Source: Tepidimonas alkaliphilus (GTDB lineage Bacteria > Pseudomonadota > Gammaproteobacteria > Burkholderiales > Burkholderiaceae_C). From it: 64,000 bases of DNA. The position numbers and the translations under genes are program-made. The notes under the pieces were generated by a model. It was not told where the DNA came from. It saw only the letters and a list, made by a program, of their open reading frames with translations, and did no database searches. Below are positions 45,934 to 55,989 of the stretch, piece after piece (within the stretch, counting starts at the first letter, position 1; every line of letters begins with the position of its first letter). The stretch lies in assembly GCF_007556595.1 (NCBI RefSeq), contig NZ_VJNB01000002.1, forward strand, positions 62,001 to 126,000, read 5' to 3'.

Positions 45934-46854
45934 TCAGGCCGCCGCCTTGGCGGCGCGCTGCGCCAGCACTTCCTCGGCCCACGGCCGCGGCGCCAGCGGA
46001 AAGCCCAGCCGCGCGCGGCTGTCCACGTAGCTCTGGGCGACGCTGCGCGCCAGGTTGCGGATGCGGCCGATGTAGCCGGCGCGCTCGGTGACGCTGATCG
46101 CCCCGCGCGCATCCAGCAGGTTGAAGGTGTGGGCGGCCTTGAGCACCTGCTCGTAGGCCGGCAGCGCCAGCTGCTGCGCCATCAGATGCTGCGCCTGGCG
46201 CTCGTGCGCCGCAAACGCCGTGAACAGGAAGTCGGTGTCGGCGTGCTCGAAGTTGTAGGCCGACTGCTCCACCTCGTTCTGGTGGAACACGTCGCCGTAG
46301 GTCAGGCCCGGCGCGTAGGTCAGGTCAAAGACGTTTTCCACGCCCTGCAGGTACATCGCCAGCCGCTCCAGCCCGTAGGTGATCTCGCCGGTGATCGGGC
46401 GGCAGTCGAGGCCGCCGACCTGCTGGAAGTAGGTGAACTGCGTCACCTCCATGCCGTTGAGCCAGACCTCCCAGCCCAGGCCCCAGGCGCCCAGCGTCGG
46501 GTTTTCCCAGTCGTCCTCGACGAAGCGGATGTCGTTGGTCTTCAGGTCGAAGCCCAGCGCCTGCAGGCTGCCGAGGTAGAGGTCGAGGATGTCGGCCGGC
46601 GCGGGCTTGAGCACCACCTGGAACTGGTAGTAGTGCTGCAGCCGGTTCGGGTTCTCGCCGTAGCGGCCGTCCTTCGGGCGGCGGCTGGGCTGCACGTAGG
46701 CGGCCTTCCACGGCTCCGGCCCCAGCGCGCGCAGGAAGGTGGCGGTGTGGCTGGTGCCGGCGCCCACCTCCATGTCGTAAGGCTGCAGCAGCGCGCAGCC
46801 CTGCGCGTCCCAGTAGGCCTGCAGCTTCAGGATGATCTGTTGGAAGGTCAGCAT
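45934..46854 (-). CDS. glyQ: Glycyl-tRNA synthetase alpha subunit
   Basis: 306 residues (E. coli 303), the catalytic class II subunit. Key blocks: [50 protein letters not shown] (motif 2 region), [20 protein letters not shown], and [16 protein letters not shown] (motif 3). It makes Gly-AMP and charges tRNA-Gly with GlyS. It follows lnt by 11 bp. Confidence 0.97.
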   Translation of the reverse strand: MLTFQQIILKLQAYWDAQGCALLQPYDMEVGAGTSHTATFLRALGPEPWKAAYVQPSRRPKDGRYGENPNRLQHYYQFQVVLKPAPADILDLYLGSLQALGFDLKTNDIRFVEDDWENPTLGAWGLGWEVWLNGMEVTQFTYFQQVGGLDCRPITGEITYGLERLAMYLQGVENVFDLTYAPGLTYGDVFHQNEVEQSAYNFEHADTDFLFTAFAAHERQAQHLMAQQLALPAYEQVLKAAHTFNLLDARGAISVTERAGYIGRIRNLARSVAQSYVDSRARLGFPLAPRPWAEEVLAQRAAKAAA

Positions 46855-46865
46855 GGAGGCCGATT

Positions 46866-48485
46866 CTACGGCCCCATCCGGCGCCGCCCGCCCGCGGCCA
46901 GCGCCAGCGCCCACAGCAGCAGCGCCGCCGCGGCCACCGGCGCCAGCCCCCAGCGGGCGGCCCAGCGCGCGTAGGGCGTCAGGCCCTGGCGGCCCTGCAC
47001 GACGGCGTCGAGCTCGCCCGGCACGCCGCGCGGCAGTTCCGCAAGTACCCGCCCGCGGTGGTCGATCGCCGCGGTAGCGCCGGTGTTGGTGGCGCGCAGC
47101 ATCGGGCGGCCCAGCTCCAGCGCGCGCAGCCGCGCGATGCCGCGGTGCTGGTCGATCGCCACGCCGTCGCCGAACCAGGCGATGTTGCTGACGTTGACCA
47201 GCACCGTCGGGGCCTGCGTCGGCTCGCGGAACGCCGCCGCCAGCTCCTCGCCGAACAGGTCCTCGTAGCAGACGTGCGGCGCGATGCGCTGGCCGCCCCA
47301 CTCCAGCGCCGGCTGCGGCAGCGCCCCGCGCGCGAAGTCGCCCATCGGCATCACCATCAGGTTGACGAACCAGCGAAAGCCTGGCGGCACGAATTCGCCG
47401 AACGGCACCAGGTGGTGTTTGTCGTAGCGGTAGTCGGCGCGCGCCGGCGCGTGCGCTGCGTCCTGCGGCGCCGCGCCGGGCCGCCAGCCGACCACCGAGT
47501 TGGTGTAGCCGTCGGCGAGGCTGCCCAGCGGCAGCCCCATCAGCACCGCCGCGTGGCCCTGGCGGATGGCCGCGGCCAGCTGGGCCCAGTAGTCCGCCGG
47601 CACGTCCTGCGGCAGCAGCGGGATGGCGGTTTCCGGCGCCACCACCAGCCCGCCAGCCAGCGAAGGGGTCTGCGCCGCGCGCACGAGCGCCTGCCCGTAC
47701 CAGCGCAGCGCGCGCTCGATGCCGCGCTCGGCGTCGAACTTTTCGTCCTGCGGGATGGCGCCCTGCAGCAGCCGCACCGGCAGCGTCCCCGCCGGCTGCG
47801 TCGGCTGCGGCAGGCGCGCGTGCAGCCATGCGCCGGCCCCCGGCCAGCCCCACAGCGCCAGCACGAGCGCCGCCCCGGCCAGCCACGCCGCGCCGCGCGC
47901 CAGCGCCAGCCACGCCGCCGCCAGCGCCGCCAGCGCCCCCAGGCCATAGACGCCCATCCACGGGGCCAGCGCGCCCAGCACGTCCACCTGCGCGTAGCCG
48001 CCGGCGCCCCATGGGAAGCCGGTCCACAGCACGCCGCGCGCCAGCTCCGCCAGCGTCCACGCGGCGGCAAACGCCAGCGCCGCCGCCCACGGCGCGGCTG
48101 GCCGAGCGCGCCACCACAGCCACGCCGCCAGCGCATAGTCCAGCGCCAGGAACAGCGCCAGCAGCAGCACCGCGGTGGCCGCCAGCGGCGCGGCCATGCC
48201 GCCATACACGTGCATGGAGGTGAACAGCCAAGCGAACACCCCGGCCAGCCACGCGGTGGCAAAGACGAGCGCGCGCAGCAGCAGCGCGCGCGCATCCGGG
48301 CTGCGCGCCAGCAGCGCCACCGCGGCGGCGAGGCTGGCCACCTGCAGCCAGCCGGCCGGCTCGCCGCGGCGCAGCCACGGCGCCAGCTCCAGCCCCCACG
48401 GCCACGCCACCGACCACGCCTGCAGCAGCCCGGCGGCCAGCGCCAGCGCGACCGGCGCCAGCCGGGCCGCGCGCGCCGGCCTCAT
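46866..48485 (-). CDS. lnt: Apolipoprotein N-acyltransferase
   Basis: A 539-residue inner-membrane nitrilase-fold enzyme that adds the third acyl chain to lipoproteins. Several N-terminal membrane helices, then the catalytic triad in [11 protein letters not shown] (Glu), [15 protein letters not shown] (Lys) and [13 protein letters not shown] (Cys), and a last C-terminal helix. ATG 48485 overlaps the corC stop as ATGA. Confidence 0.95.
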   Translation of the reverse strand: MRPARAARLAPVALALAAGLLQAWSVAWPWGLELAPWLRRGEPAGWLQVASLAAAVALLARSPDARALLLRALVFATAWLAGVFAWLFTSMHVYGGMAAPLAATAVLLLALFLALDYALAAWLWWRARPAAPWAAALAFAAAWTLAELARGVLWTGFPWGAGGYAQVDVLGALAPWMGVYGLGALAALAAAWLALARGAAWLAGAALVLALWGWPGAGAWLHARLPQPTQPAGTLPVRLLQGAIPQDEKFDAERGIERALRWYGQALVRAAQTPSLAGGLVVAPETAIPLLPQDVPADYWAQLAAAIRQGHAAVLMGLPLGSLADGYTNSVVGWRPGAAPQDAAHAPARADYRYDKHHLVPFGEFVPPGFRWFVNLMVMPMGDFARGALPQPALEWGGQRIAPHVCYEDLFGEELAAAFREPTQAPTVLVNVSNIAWFGDGVAIDQHRGIARLRALELGRPMLRATNTGATAAIDHRGRVLAELPRGVPGELDAVVQGRQGLTPYARWAARWGLAPVAAAALLLWALALAAGGRRRMGP

Positions 48486-49354
48486 GGCGCGGCGGGCAGG
48501 CGGGTCACCTTGAACCAGCGCACCGCCCCGCCGCGCGCGTGCTGCACCGTGAAGCTCAGGCCCTGCGCCTCGAAGCGCTCGCCGCGCCGCGGCACGCGCC
48601 CCATCTCGTGCGCGACGAAGCCGCCGATGGTCTCGAACTCGCTCTCCGGCAGCCGCACCTGGAACCACTCGTTGACGCGCTCGATCGGCGTGTCGCCGCT
48701 GATGCGCCAGGTGCCGTCGGCCAGCGCGAAGATGTCGCCCTCCGGCTCGTCGTCGGCGTCGAACTCGTCCTCGATGTCGCCGACGATCTCCTCCAGCACG
48801 TCCTCGATCGTCACCAGCCCGGCCACGCGCCCGAACTCGTCGATCACGATCGCCAGGTGGTTGCGGTTGGCGCGGAATTCGCGCAGCAGGTCGTTGAGCG
48901 GCTTGCTCTCCGGCACGAACACCGCCGGGCGCAGCAGCGTGCGCAGGTTGAGCTCCGGGGCGCGCTGCAATTTAAGCAGATCCTTGGCCAGCAGGATGCC
49001 GATGATGTTGTCGCGCTCGCCGTCATAGACCGGAAAGCGCGAGTGCCCGGTGTCGATGACGACGTTGAGCAGCTCCGGGTATGGCGCGTTGATGTCCAGC
49101 GCGTCCATGCGGGCGGCGGCCACCATCACGTCGCGCGCCGTCATGTCGGCGATGCGCAGCACCCCTTCCAGCATCACGCGCGAATCCGCGCCGATGACAT
49201 GGTTGTCTTCGGCTTCGGCCAACGCAGCGATCAACTCAGCCCGAGAGTCGGGGCCAGGATGCAGAAATTCGACCAGGCGTTGCAGGAGGGGGCGGGCATC
49301 AGGCGTGCGGGAGCGAGCGGCCCGGCGCGTCGCAGAATGAGCGGAGTCGGCCAC
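48482..49354 (-). CDS. CorC/HlyC-family CBS-domain protein
   Basis: About 290 residues: paired CBS domains (about 60-190; [81 protein letters not shown] region) and a C-terminal CorC_HlyC transporter-associated domain ([18 protein letters not shown]). Implicated in Mg/Co efflux and stress; normally placed before lnt. The start is uncertain: no suitable ATG, GTG at 49354 chosen, TTG at 49384 equally possible. Confidence 0.9.
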   Translation of the reverse strand: MADSAHSATRRAARSRTPDARPLLQRLVEFLHPGPDSRAELIAALAEAEDNHVIGADSRVMLEGVLRIADMTARDVMVAAARMDALDINAPYPELLNVVIDTGHSRFPVYDGERDNIIGILLAKDLLKLQRAPELNLRTLLRPAVFVPESKPLNDLLREFRANRNHLAIVIDEFGRVAGLVTIEDVLEEIVGDIEDEFDADDEPEGDIFALADGTWRISGDTPIERVNEWFQVRLPESEFETIGGFVAHEMGRVPRRGERFEAQGLSFTVQHARGGAVRWFKVTRLPAAP

Positions 49355-49409
49355 AGAGGCGGACGGTGGTTGCGATGACGTCAAGGATACAACAGCCCGG
49401 TGGCTGCAC

Positions 49410-50078
49410 TCAACGCCCCGATCGCAAGCCCAGCCGTGCGTGCCCCGCGCGCAGCCAGCGGTGCAGCCGTGCCCGCAGGGCTTTGAGACCGTAGTCGGCG
49501 CGCGCCAGCTCTTCCTGCCAAAGCTCGCGCCATTGCGAGTCAAAATCCGCCGGCGGCAGCTCCAGGTGGCATTCGCTTTCGCCGGCCAGCTGCGCCACGG
49601 TAGCGCCCGCCTTGCGCGCGATGTGCAGCATGGCGGCGTTTTCGCTCAGCGCGTGGATGTAGAGCAGCCGCACGCCGTGGTTGCGCGCATGCAACAGCGC
49701 GCGCGCAAACAGCCGCTGGCCGTAGCCGCGCCCGCGCGCGTGCGCACTGACGCTGACGCCGAACTCCGCGGCCTCGCTGCCGCGCCCCGGCGTGACCATG
49801 TAGGCCAGGTGCGCCATCGCGATCAGCTGCAGCCGCCGGTTGAAGATGCCAAACACCTCATCCAGCCCAAACCGCAACCCCTCGACGTAGCGGCGAATGT
49901 GCTCATCTTGCGCAGCGTAGCCAAAGCGCAAGTAGCGGTCGCGCTCGTCCAGCGACAGCAAGTGCTGCAGGACGGCCTGGCGGTCGCTGGCTGCCAGCGT
50001 GCGAATGGGCGCCAGCCCCCAGCGCCGCCACGGCGGGGCGGTTCGTTGCGGCGGCAAGGCCACGGCAATGCTGTCCAT
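49410..50078 (-). CDS. GNAT-family N-acetyltransferase
   Basis: 222 residues with a GNAT core. The acetyl-CoA pyrophosphate loop is in SVSAHARGRGYGQRLFARAL (R-G-x-G-x-x-L variant), preceded by the beta-strand AAEFGVSV and followed by YIHALSENAAMLHIARKAGA. Substrate unknown. It lies upstream of corC on the same strand. The 170 bp upstream are relatively AT-rich, without a callable promoter. Confidence 0.85.
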   Translation of the reverse strand: MDSIAVALPPQRTAPPWRRWGLAPIRTLAASDRQAVLQHLLSLDERDRYLRFGYAAQDEHIRRYVEGLRFGLDEVFGIFNRRLQLIAMAHLAYMVTPGRGSEAAEFGVSVSAHARGRGYGQRLFARALLHARNHGVRLLYIHALSENAAMLHIARKAGATVAQLAGESECHLELPPADFDSQWRELWQEELARADYGLKALRARLHRWLRAGHARLGLRSGR

Positions 50079-50264
50079 GACCCGGACTTTACCGCAAGCG
50101 CCTATTTCAAACTAGGGTTTTCCCTTATTTCCGCACGAAGCTTGGGGCCGAGCGCTCAAGCACCAGATCGCACGCACAAGGTGGCGGAGTGCGCAGCCCG
50201 AATCGACCCGGGCGCCCTTGCACCACAATCAGCCATCCTCAGCCGAAGCTGCATCGGCGGGGCT

Positions 50265-50456
50265 TTGCCATCCCTGTCGCTCCACTGCGTCAGCGGTTCC
50301 CCCGCCCTGCCCGCCGGTCTGCGCGTATTCGAGCGCGGCTGGCTGTCGGCCAACAACGTGCTGTGCGAGGGGCCGCAGGGCACGGCGCTGATCGACGACC
50401 TGTGCGCCGGCGGCGCCGCGCGGCGGGACGGCGACGCGCTGATCGACGCCGGCTGA
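50265..50456 (+). pseudogene. N-terminal remnant of an MBL-fold hydrolase
   Basis: About 63 codons match the N-terminus of a metallo-beta-lactamase-fold family common beside Burkholderiales housekeeping genes (LSLHCVSGSPALPAGLRVFE, then RGWLSANNVLCEGPQGTALID). Then the sequence degenerates and stops, before the metal-binding HxHxDH motif would appear. The segment CGCTGATCGACG occurs twice about 50 bp apart, framing the divergent end, as if by an internal duplication or deletion. No ATG; TTG at 50265 is the only early start. It fills most of the gap 50079-50472. Confidence 0.55.
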
Positions 50457-50472
50457 GCGTGGGCACAACGGC

Positions 50473-51219
50473 TCAGCCGTGGCCGTCGCACCAGCCGGCT
50501 TCCTCCAGGCCCGGCAGCGCGGTGAAGGCCTGCTGGATGCGCTCGCTCCAGCCGACGCGCAGGCGCTGGAAGTACGGGTCGTCGGCCTCGATGCGGCGCA
50601 GGCAGGCCAGCCGCAGCTCGTCGCGCCGCAGGATCGCCAGGTCCAGCGGCATGCCCACCGACAGGTTGGACTTCAGCGTCGAGTCCATCGAGATCAGCGC
50701 GCACTTGGCCGCCTCCTCCAGCGGCGTGTGGTGGCGGAAGACGCGGTCGATGATCGGCTTGCCGTACTTGGACTCGCCGATCTGGAAGTACGGCGTGTCG
50801 GGCGTGGCCTCGACGAAGTTGCCGGCGGCGTAGACGTTGAACAGCCGCGGCGGCTCGCCGGCGATCTGGCCGCCGAAGATCAGGCTGACGTTGAAGTCGA
50901 TGCCGAAGGCGCGCAGCGACTCGGCGTCGCGCCGGTGCACCTCGCGCACGCAGTCGCCGACGTGGCGCGCGGCCTCGAAGAGGTTGGGCGCGCGCAGCAG
51001 GCTGTCGCCGTCCTGCGCCATGCGCTCGTGCAGCAGCGTCACCACCGACTGCGTCACCGCCAGGTTGCCGGCCGACAGCAGCACCATCACCCGCTCGCCG
51101 GGTCGCTCGAACACCGCCATCTTGCGGAAGGTGTTGATCTGGTCCACGCCGGCGTTGGTGCGGGTGTCGGAGAGGAACACCAGCCCGGCGTCCATCAGCA
51201 TGCCCACGCAGTAGGTCAT
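50473..51219 (-). CDS. Anbu-type proteasome-like peptidase
   Basis: A 248-residue Ntn-hydrolase of the Anbu (ancestral beta subunit) family. It starts MTYCVGMLMDAGLVFLSDTR, so Thr2 becomes the N-terminal nucleophile after Met removal, followed by TNAGVDQINTFRKM and FGIDFNVSLIFGGQ. Anbu assembles into a self-compartmentalising ring; its substrates are unsettled. The exact position of the Thr fixes the start at 51219. It is divergent from the ATP-grasp and alpha-E genes, which form its conserved neighbourhood. Confidence 0.9.
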   Translation of the reverse strand: MTYCVGMLMDAGLVFLSDTRTNAGVDQINTFRKMAVFERPGERVMVLLSAGNLAVTQSVVTLLHERMAQDGDSLLRAPNLFEAARHVGDCVREVHRRDAESLRAFGIDFNVSLIFGGQIAGEPPRLFNVYAAGNFVEATPDTPYFQIGESKYGKPIIDRVFRHHTPLEEAAKCALISMDSTLKSNLSVGMPLDLAILRRDELRLACLRRIEADDPYFQRLRVGWSERIQQAFTALPGLEEAGWCDGHG

Positions 51220-51288
51220 CGTCGTCTTTCGGTCGGGGTCGGGAAGGTCGGGCACGTTCCTTGCAAAGACCGGGCCACGAGGTGAATC

Positions 51289-52737
51289 ATGAACGAGCTG
51301 TGGCGCGACTATCAGGGGGCGGGATTCTATGACGAGCTGATCGGCCCGGACGGGCAGCCACGGCCGGCGGCGCGCGCGCTGCTGGAGCATCTGGCGCGGC
51401 TGCCGCCGGCGGAGCTGGCGGCGCGCCGACGGGCGGTGGATGCGGCCATCATGGCCGCCGGCATCACCTTCACCGTCTACAGCGATGCCGGCAACATCGA
51501 CCGCGCCTGGCCGTTCGACATCGTGCCGCGCGTGCTGGCGCTCTCGGAGTGGCGCCGCATCGAGGACGGGCTGCGCCAGCGGCTGCGCGCGCTCAACCTG
51601 TTCATCGACGACCTCTACAACGCGCAGCGCATCGTGCGCGACGGCGTCCTTCCAGCCGAGGTGCTGGCCGGCTCGAAGAATTTCCGCGCCGCCTGCCGCG
51701 GGTTTTCGCCCCCTTTTGGGGTGTGGGCGCACATCTGCGGCACCGATCTGGTGCGCGACCGCGATGGCACCGTCTACGTGCTGGAGGACAACCTGCGCGT
51801 GCCCTCCGGGGTGTCGTACATGCTGGAAAACCGCCAGCTGATGAAGCGGCTGTTTCCGGAGCTGTTCCGCGCCAGCGACATCCTGCCGGTGGACGACTAT
51901 CCCGAGCGGCTCTACGAGACGCTGGCGGCGCTGTCGCCGCGGCAGGGCAGCCGGCCGGTGATCGCGGTGCTGACGCCGGGCGTCTACAACTCGGCCTACT
52001 TCGAGCACTCCTACCTGGCGCAGAAGATGGGCGCGGTGCTGGTGGAAGGCAGCGACCTGACGGTGCAGGCCGACGACTGCGTCTACATGAAGACGGTGGC
52101 CGGGCTGCGCCGCGTGGACGTGATCTACCGCCGCATCGACGACGACTTCCTCGACCCGGAGGTGTTCCGCCCCGATTCGGTGCTCGGCGTCCCCGGTTTG
52201 ATGCGCGCCTGGCGCGCCGGCCACGTGGCCATCGCCAACGCACCGGGCGCCGGCGTGGCCGACGACAAGGTGGTCTACGCCTACGTGCCGCAGATCATCC
52301 GCTACTACCTCGGCGAGGAGCCGATCCTGCCGAACGTGCCGAGCTGGCTGTGCATGGATCCCGAGCAGTGCGACTACGTGCTGGCGCACCTGGACGAGCT
52401 GGTGGTCAAGCCGGCCAACGAGTCCGGCGGCTACGGCATGCTGATCGGCCCGCGCGCCAGCGCGGCCGAGCGCGCGCGCTTCGCCGAGCGGATCCGCGCC
52501 AACCCGCGCAACTACATGGCGCAGCCGACGCTGACGCTGTCGACCGCGCCGACCTGGATCGACGATCACCTGGAGCCGCGCCACGTGGACCTGCGCCCGT
52601 TCGTGCTGCAGGCGCGCGAGCTGCACGTCACCACCGGCGGGCTGACGCGCGTGGCGCTGCAGGCCGGCTCGCTGGTGGTCAACTCGTCGCAGGGCGGCGG
52701 GGCCAAGGACACCTGGATCGTCGACACCGGGGCCTGA
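51289..52737 (+). CDS. Circularly permuted ATP-grasp protein (COG2308)
   Basis: 482 residues. Typical blocks of the family: LWRDYQGAGFYDELIGPDG, ITFTVYSDAGNIDRAWPFD, RVLALSEWRRIEDGLRQR, GVWAHICGTDLVRDRDG, VYVLEDNLRVPSGVSYMLEN, VVKPANESGGYGMLIGP. A peptide-ligase-like role is predicted for this family with Anbu, alpha-E protein and a transglutaminase-like protein. It is followed by the alpha-E gene after 20 bp. Confidence 0.92.
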   Translation: MNELWRDYQGAGFYDELIGPDGQPRPAARALLEHLARLPPAELAARRRAVDAAIMAAGITFTVYSDAGNIDRAWPFDIVPRVLALSEWRRIEDGLRQRLRALNLFIDDLYNAQRIVRDGVLPAEVLAGSKNFRAACRGFSPPFGVWAHICGTDLVRDRDGTVYVLEDNLRVPSGVSYMLENRQLMKRLFPELFRASDILPVDDYPERLYETLAALSPRQGSRPVIAVLTPGVYNSAYFEHSYLAQKMGAVLVEGSDLTVQADDCVYMKTVAGLRRVDVIYRRIDDDFLDPEVFRPDSVLGVPGLMRAWRAGHVAIANAPGAGVADDKVVYAYVPQIIRYYLGEEPILPNVPSWLCMDPEQCDYVLAHLDELVVKPANESGGYGMLIGPRASAAERARFAERIRANPRNYMAQPTLTLSTAPTWIDDHLEPRHVDLRPFVLQARELHVTTGGLTRVALQAGSLVVNSSQGGGAKDTWIVDTGA

Positions 52738-52757
52738 CCCCCCTTGAGGAGCACCCC

Positions 52758-53708
52758 ATGCTGTCCCGCGTCGCGGAAAACCTCTACTGGATGGCGCGCT
52801 ACCTGGAGCGCGCCGAGAACACCGCCCGCTTCATCAACAGCGTCACGCAGATGCTGCTGGATCTGCCGCGCGGCGCCTCGTTCGGCTGGGACGTGCTGCT
52901 GAAGGCCGCCGGGCTGGACGAGCTCTACGCCTGGCACCACGACACGGCCGAGGAGGACGCGATCATGCACTTCCTCATCGCCGACGAGCGCAACCCCAGC
53001 TCCATCGTGGCCAGCGTGCAGCGCGCGCGCGAGAACGCGCGCACCTTCCGCGAGGTGCTGCCGATGGAGATCTGGGAGCGCATCAACGCGCTGCACCTGT
53101 TCGTGCGCGAGCAGGCGGCGGCGGCCTGCGACGGGCGGCGCGCGCGCTGGGAGCTGCTCAACGGCGTCGTCGAGCGCCAGCAGTCGGTGGTCGGACTGCT
53201 GGAGGGCTCGATGAGCCGCGACCTGGCGTGGCAGTTCATCGCGCTGGGCCACCAGCTGGAGCGCGCCGACATGACCACGCGCATCCTGGACGTCAACTCG
53301 GCGGTGCGGTTGCCGGAGGATCCGGCCGGCGCGCAGATGGCGCGCGAGCGCCTGTGGCTGTGCACGCTGCATGCGCTGTCGGCGCTGCAGATGTACCGCC
53401 AGCACGTCGGCGTGCGCGTGCAGCCGGAGGCGGTGCTGCGCTACCTGACGCTGGATGCGCGCTTTCCGCGCGCGGTGGCGCACTGCCTGGGCGAGCTGGA
53501 GACGGGGCTGGCGCAGCTGCCGGACTTCCAGGGGCCGCTGGCGGTGGCGCGCGCGCTGTGGCGCCGGCTGCGCGCGCTGGAGCGCGACGAGGCGGCGCTG
53601 GGCGCACTGCACGCGCGCATGGACGGCATCCAGCGCGACCTGGCGGCGCTGCACGACGCGCTGGCGCGCCAGTACTTCTGGCGCCACCAGGCGCCGGCCG
53701 CGCCCTGA
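52758..53708 (+). CDS. Alpha-E domain protein (COG2307)
   Basis: A 316-residue all-helical protein starting MLSRVAENLYWMARYLERAE, the hallmark of the alpha-E family, with the conserved FIALGHQLERADMTTRILD later. It usually forms a pair with the circularly permuted ATP-grasp enzyme. GAGGAG lies 8 bases before the ATG. It is convergent with argC, 10 bp apart. Confidence 0.92.
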   Translation: MLSRVAENLYWMARYLERAENTARFINSVTQMLLDLPRGASFGWDVLLKAAGLDELYAWHHDTAEEDAIMHFLIADERNPSSIVASVQRARENARTFREVLPMEIWERINALHLFVREQAAAACDGRRARWELLNGVVERQQSVVGLLEGSMSRDLAWQFIALGHQLERADMTTRILDVNSAVRLPEDPAGAQMARERLWLCTLHALSALQMYRQHVGVRVQPEAVLRYLTLDARFPRAVAHCLGELETGLAQLPDFQGPLAVARALWRRLRALERDEAALGALHARMDGIQRDLAALHDALARQYFWRHQAPAAP

Positions 53709-53718
53709 GCGGCGGCCG

Positions 53719-54639
53719 TCACAGCCCCAGCATCAGGCGCAGGTTCTGCACCGCCGCGCCGCTGGCGCCCTTGCCGAGGTTGTCCAGCCGCGCCACCAGC
53801 AGCGCGTGGCGGTGGCCGTCGTGGCCGTAGACGCGCAGCTCCAAATGATCCTGCCCCGCCAGCGCCACGGCGTCGAGCCGCCCGTCGGCGGTCGGCGGCA
53901 GCACGCGCACCCAGGCGCTGCCGGCGTAGTGCGCCGCCAGCGCCGCGTGCAGGTCGGCGGCGCGCACCCGGCCCGGCAGCAGATCCAGATGCAACGGCAG
54001 CTGCACCAGCATGCCCTGCGGAAAGTTGCCCACCGACGGCACGAAGATCGGCCGGCGCTTCAGGCCGGTGTAGGCCATGATCTCCGGCAGGTGCTTGTGC
54101 TCCAACCCCAGCGCATACAGCTCGAACGCCGGCGCGCGACCAGCCTCGTAGGCTTCGATCATCGGCCGGCCGCCGCCGGTGTAGCCACTGACGCTGGGCA
54201 GGCACAGCGGGGTGTCCGGCGGCAGCAGGCCGGCGTCGATCAGCGGGTGGATCAGCGCGATCGCCCCCGTGGCGTAGCAGCCGGGGTTGGCCACGCGCTC
54301 GGCGCGGCGGATCGCCTCGGCCTGCCCCGGCGCCAGCTCCGCAAAGCCGTACACCCAGCCCGGCGCCACGCGGTGCGCGGTGGAGGCGTCGATGACGCGC
54401 GGGGCGTGGCCGGTCTCGGCGCGCAGCGCGTCGATCAGCGCCACCGACTCGCGCGCGCCGTCGTCGTGCAGGCACAGGATCACCAGATCGGCCTGCGCCA
54501 TCAGCGCACGCTTGGCCTGCGGATCCTTGCGCTGCGCCGGGTCGATCGACAGCAGCTCCAGCCCCGGCAGCCCCTGCAGGCGCGCACGGATCTGCAGTCC
54601 GGTGGTGCCGGCCTCGCCGTCGATGAAGATGCGGTGCAT
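53719..54639 (-). CDS. argC: N-acetyl-gamma-glutamyl-phosphate reductase (type 2)
   Basis: 306 residues, the shorter argC type (TIGR01851-like). N-terminal NADP-binding [17 protein letters not shown], catalytic Cys in [17 protein letters not shown], and [17 protein letters not shown]. It reduces N-acetylglutamyl phosphate in arginine synthesis. ATG 54639 chosen; the frame upstream has no family similarity. It is divergent from sucC. Confidence 0.93.
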   Translation of the reverse strand: MHRIFIDGEAGTTGLQIRARLQGLPGLELLSIDPAQRKDPQAKRALMAQADLVILCLHDDGARESVALIDALRAETGHAPRVIDASTAHRVAPGWVYGFAELAPGQAEAIRRAERVANPGCYATGAIALIHPLIDAGLLPPDTPLCLPSVSGYTGGGRPMIEAYEAGRAPAFELYALGLEHKHLPEIMAYTGLKRRPIFVPSVGNFPQGMLVQLPLHLDLLPGRVRAADLHAALAAHYAGSAWVRVLPPTADGRLDAVALAGQDHLELRVYGHDGHRHALLVARLDNLGKGASGAAVQNLRLMLGL

Positions 54640-54730
54640 GGTGCAGGGTTCTCCGGAGGGTAGCGGGCGCGGGCGAACGCGCGCCAAGCCGGTGCGCGCC
54701 GCCTTGATGGTTGTCAGTTCCGCTTCAGGT

Positions 54731-54745
54731 TGGTGCAGCGCACCA
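54731..54745. promoter_or_regulatory. Palindrome upstream of sucC
   Basis: TGGTGC and GCACCA flank a 3-base centre (AGC), 47 bp before the sucC ATG in the argC/sucC divergent gap. It could be a repressor site for succinyl-CoA synthetase expression or a short stem in the leader; no regulator can be named. Confidence 0.35.
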
Positions 54746-54791
54746 TGATACAGTTTTGCCGTTTGGCCACCCAACGGACGGACAACAGCCC

Positions 54792-55961
54792 ATGAAAATC
54801 CACGAATACCAAGGCAAGGACATCTTACGGCAGTTCGGCGTGCCGGTGCCGCGGGGCATTCCGGCGTTCACGGTGCAGGAGGCAGTGGAGGCCGCGCAGA
54901 AGCTCGGCGGCCCGGTCTGGGTGGTCAAGGCCCAGATCCACGCCGGCGGCCGCGGCAAGGGCGGCGGCGTCAAGCTGGCGCGCAGCATCGACGAGGTGCG
55001 CGAGCTGGCCGGCAAGATGCTGGGCATGCAGCTGGTCACGCACCAGACCGGCCCCGAGGGGCAGAAGGTGCGTCGCCTCTACATCGAGGAAGGCGCCGAC
55101 ATCGGCAAGGAATACTACGTCTCGGTGCTGACCGACCGCGCCACGCAGAAGGTGGCCATCATCGCCTCCAGCGAAGGCGGCATGGACATCGAGGAGGTGG
55201 CGGCCAGGACGCCCGAGAAGATTGTCAAGGTGTTCGTGGATCCGCTGGCAGGTCTGACGGATGAGCAGGCGCGCGAGCTGGCGCGCGGCATCGGCATGGA
55301 GGGCGCCACCGCCGAGCAGATGGTGGGGCTGCTGAAGAACCTCTACCGCTGCTACATGGAGACCGACGCGTCGCTGGTGGAGATCAACCCGCTCAACCGC
55401 GACAGCCAAGGCAACCTGATCGCGCTGGACGCCAAGTTCAACTTCGACAGCAACGCGCTGTTCCGCCATCCGGAAATCGTCGCCTTGCGCGATTTTGACG
55501 AGGAAGACCCGGCCGAGGTCGAGGCGAGCAAATATGACCTTGCCTACATCAGCCTGGACGGCAACATCGGCTGCCTGGTCAACGGCGCGGGCCTGGCGAT
55601 GGCGACGATGGACACCATCAAGCTGTTCGGCGGCGAGCCGGCCAACTTCCTCGACGTCGGCGGCGGCGCCACCACCGAGAAGGTCACCGAGGCGTTCAAG
55701 ATCATGCTGCGCAACCCCAACGTCAAGGCGATCCTGGTCAACATCTTCGGCGGCATCATGCGCTGCGACGTCATCGCCGAGGGCGTCATCGCCGCGGCGC
55801 GCGCGGTGGGCCTGAAGGTGCCGCTGGTGGTGCGCATGAAGGGCACCAACGAGGATCTGGGCAAGAAGATGCTGGCCGAGTCCGGCCTGCCCATCATCAG
55901 CGCCGACACCATGGCCGAGGCCGCCCAGAAGGTGGTGGCCGCCGCCGCCTCGGCCGCCTGA
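54792..55961 (+). CDS. sucC: Succinyl-CoA synthetase beta subunit
   Basis: 389 residues (usual 388). ATP-grasp domain starting [20 protein letters not shown], with [12 protein letters not shown] (nucleotide-binding glycines), VEINPL and the C-terminal [15 protein letters not shown]. It forms the alpha2-beta2 TCA enzyme that makes ATP and succinate from succinyl-CoA. sucD follows after 28 bp. Confidence 0.97.
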   Translation: MKIHEYQGKDILRQFGVPVPRGIPAFTVQEAVEAAQKLGGPVWVVKAQIHAGGRGKGGGVKLARSIDEVRELAGKMLGMQLVTHQTGPEGQKVRRLYIEEGADIGKEYYVSVLTDRATQKVAIIASSEGGMDIEEVAARTPEKIVKVFVDPLAGLTDEQARELARGIGMEGATAEQMVGLLKNLYRCYMETDASLVEINPLNRDSQGNLIALDAKFNFDSNALFRHPEIVALRDFDEEDPAEVEASKYDLAYISLDGNIGCLVNGAGLAMATMDTIKLFGGEPANFLDVGGGATTEKVTEAFKIMLRNPNVKAILVNIFGGIMRCDVIAEGVIAAARAVGLKVPLVVRMKGTNEDLGKKMLAESGLPIISADTMAEAAQKVVAAAASAA

Positions 55962-55989
55962 GGACGCCAACCCCGGAGCGCAAGACACC

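Noticed and set aside
49440-50456. A 338-codon plus-strand frame spanning the GNAT gene
   Set aside because: Most of it is opposite the GNAT gene; only the last ~63 codons resemble a real protein (MBL remnant).
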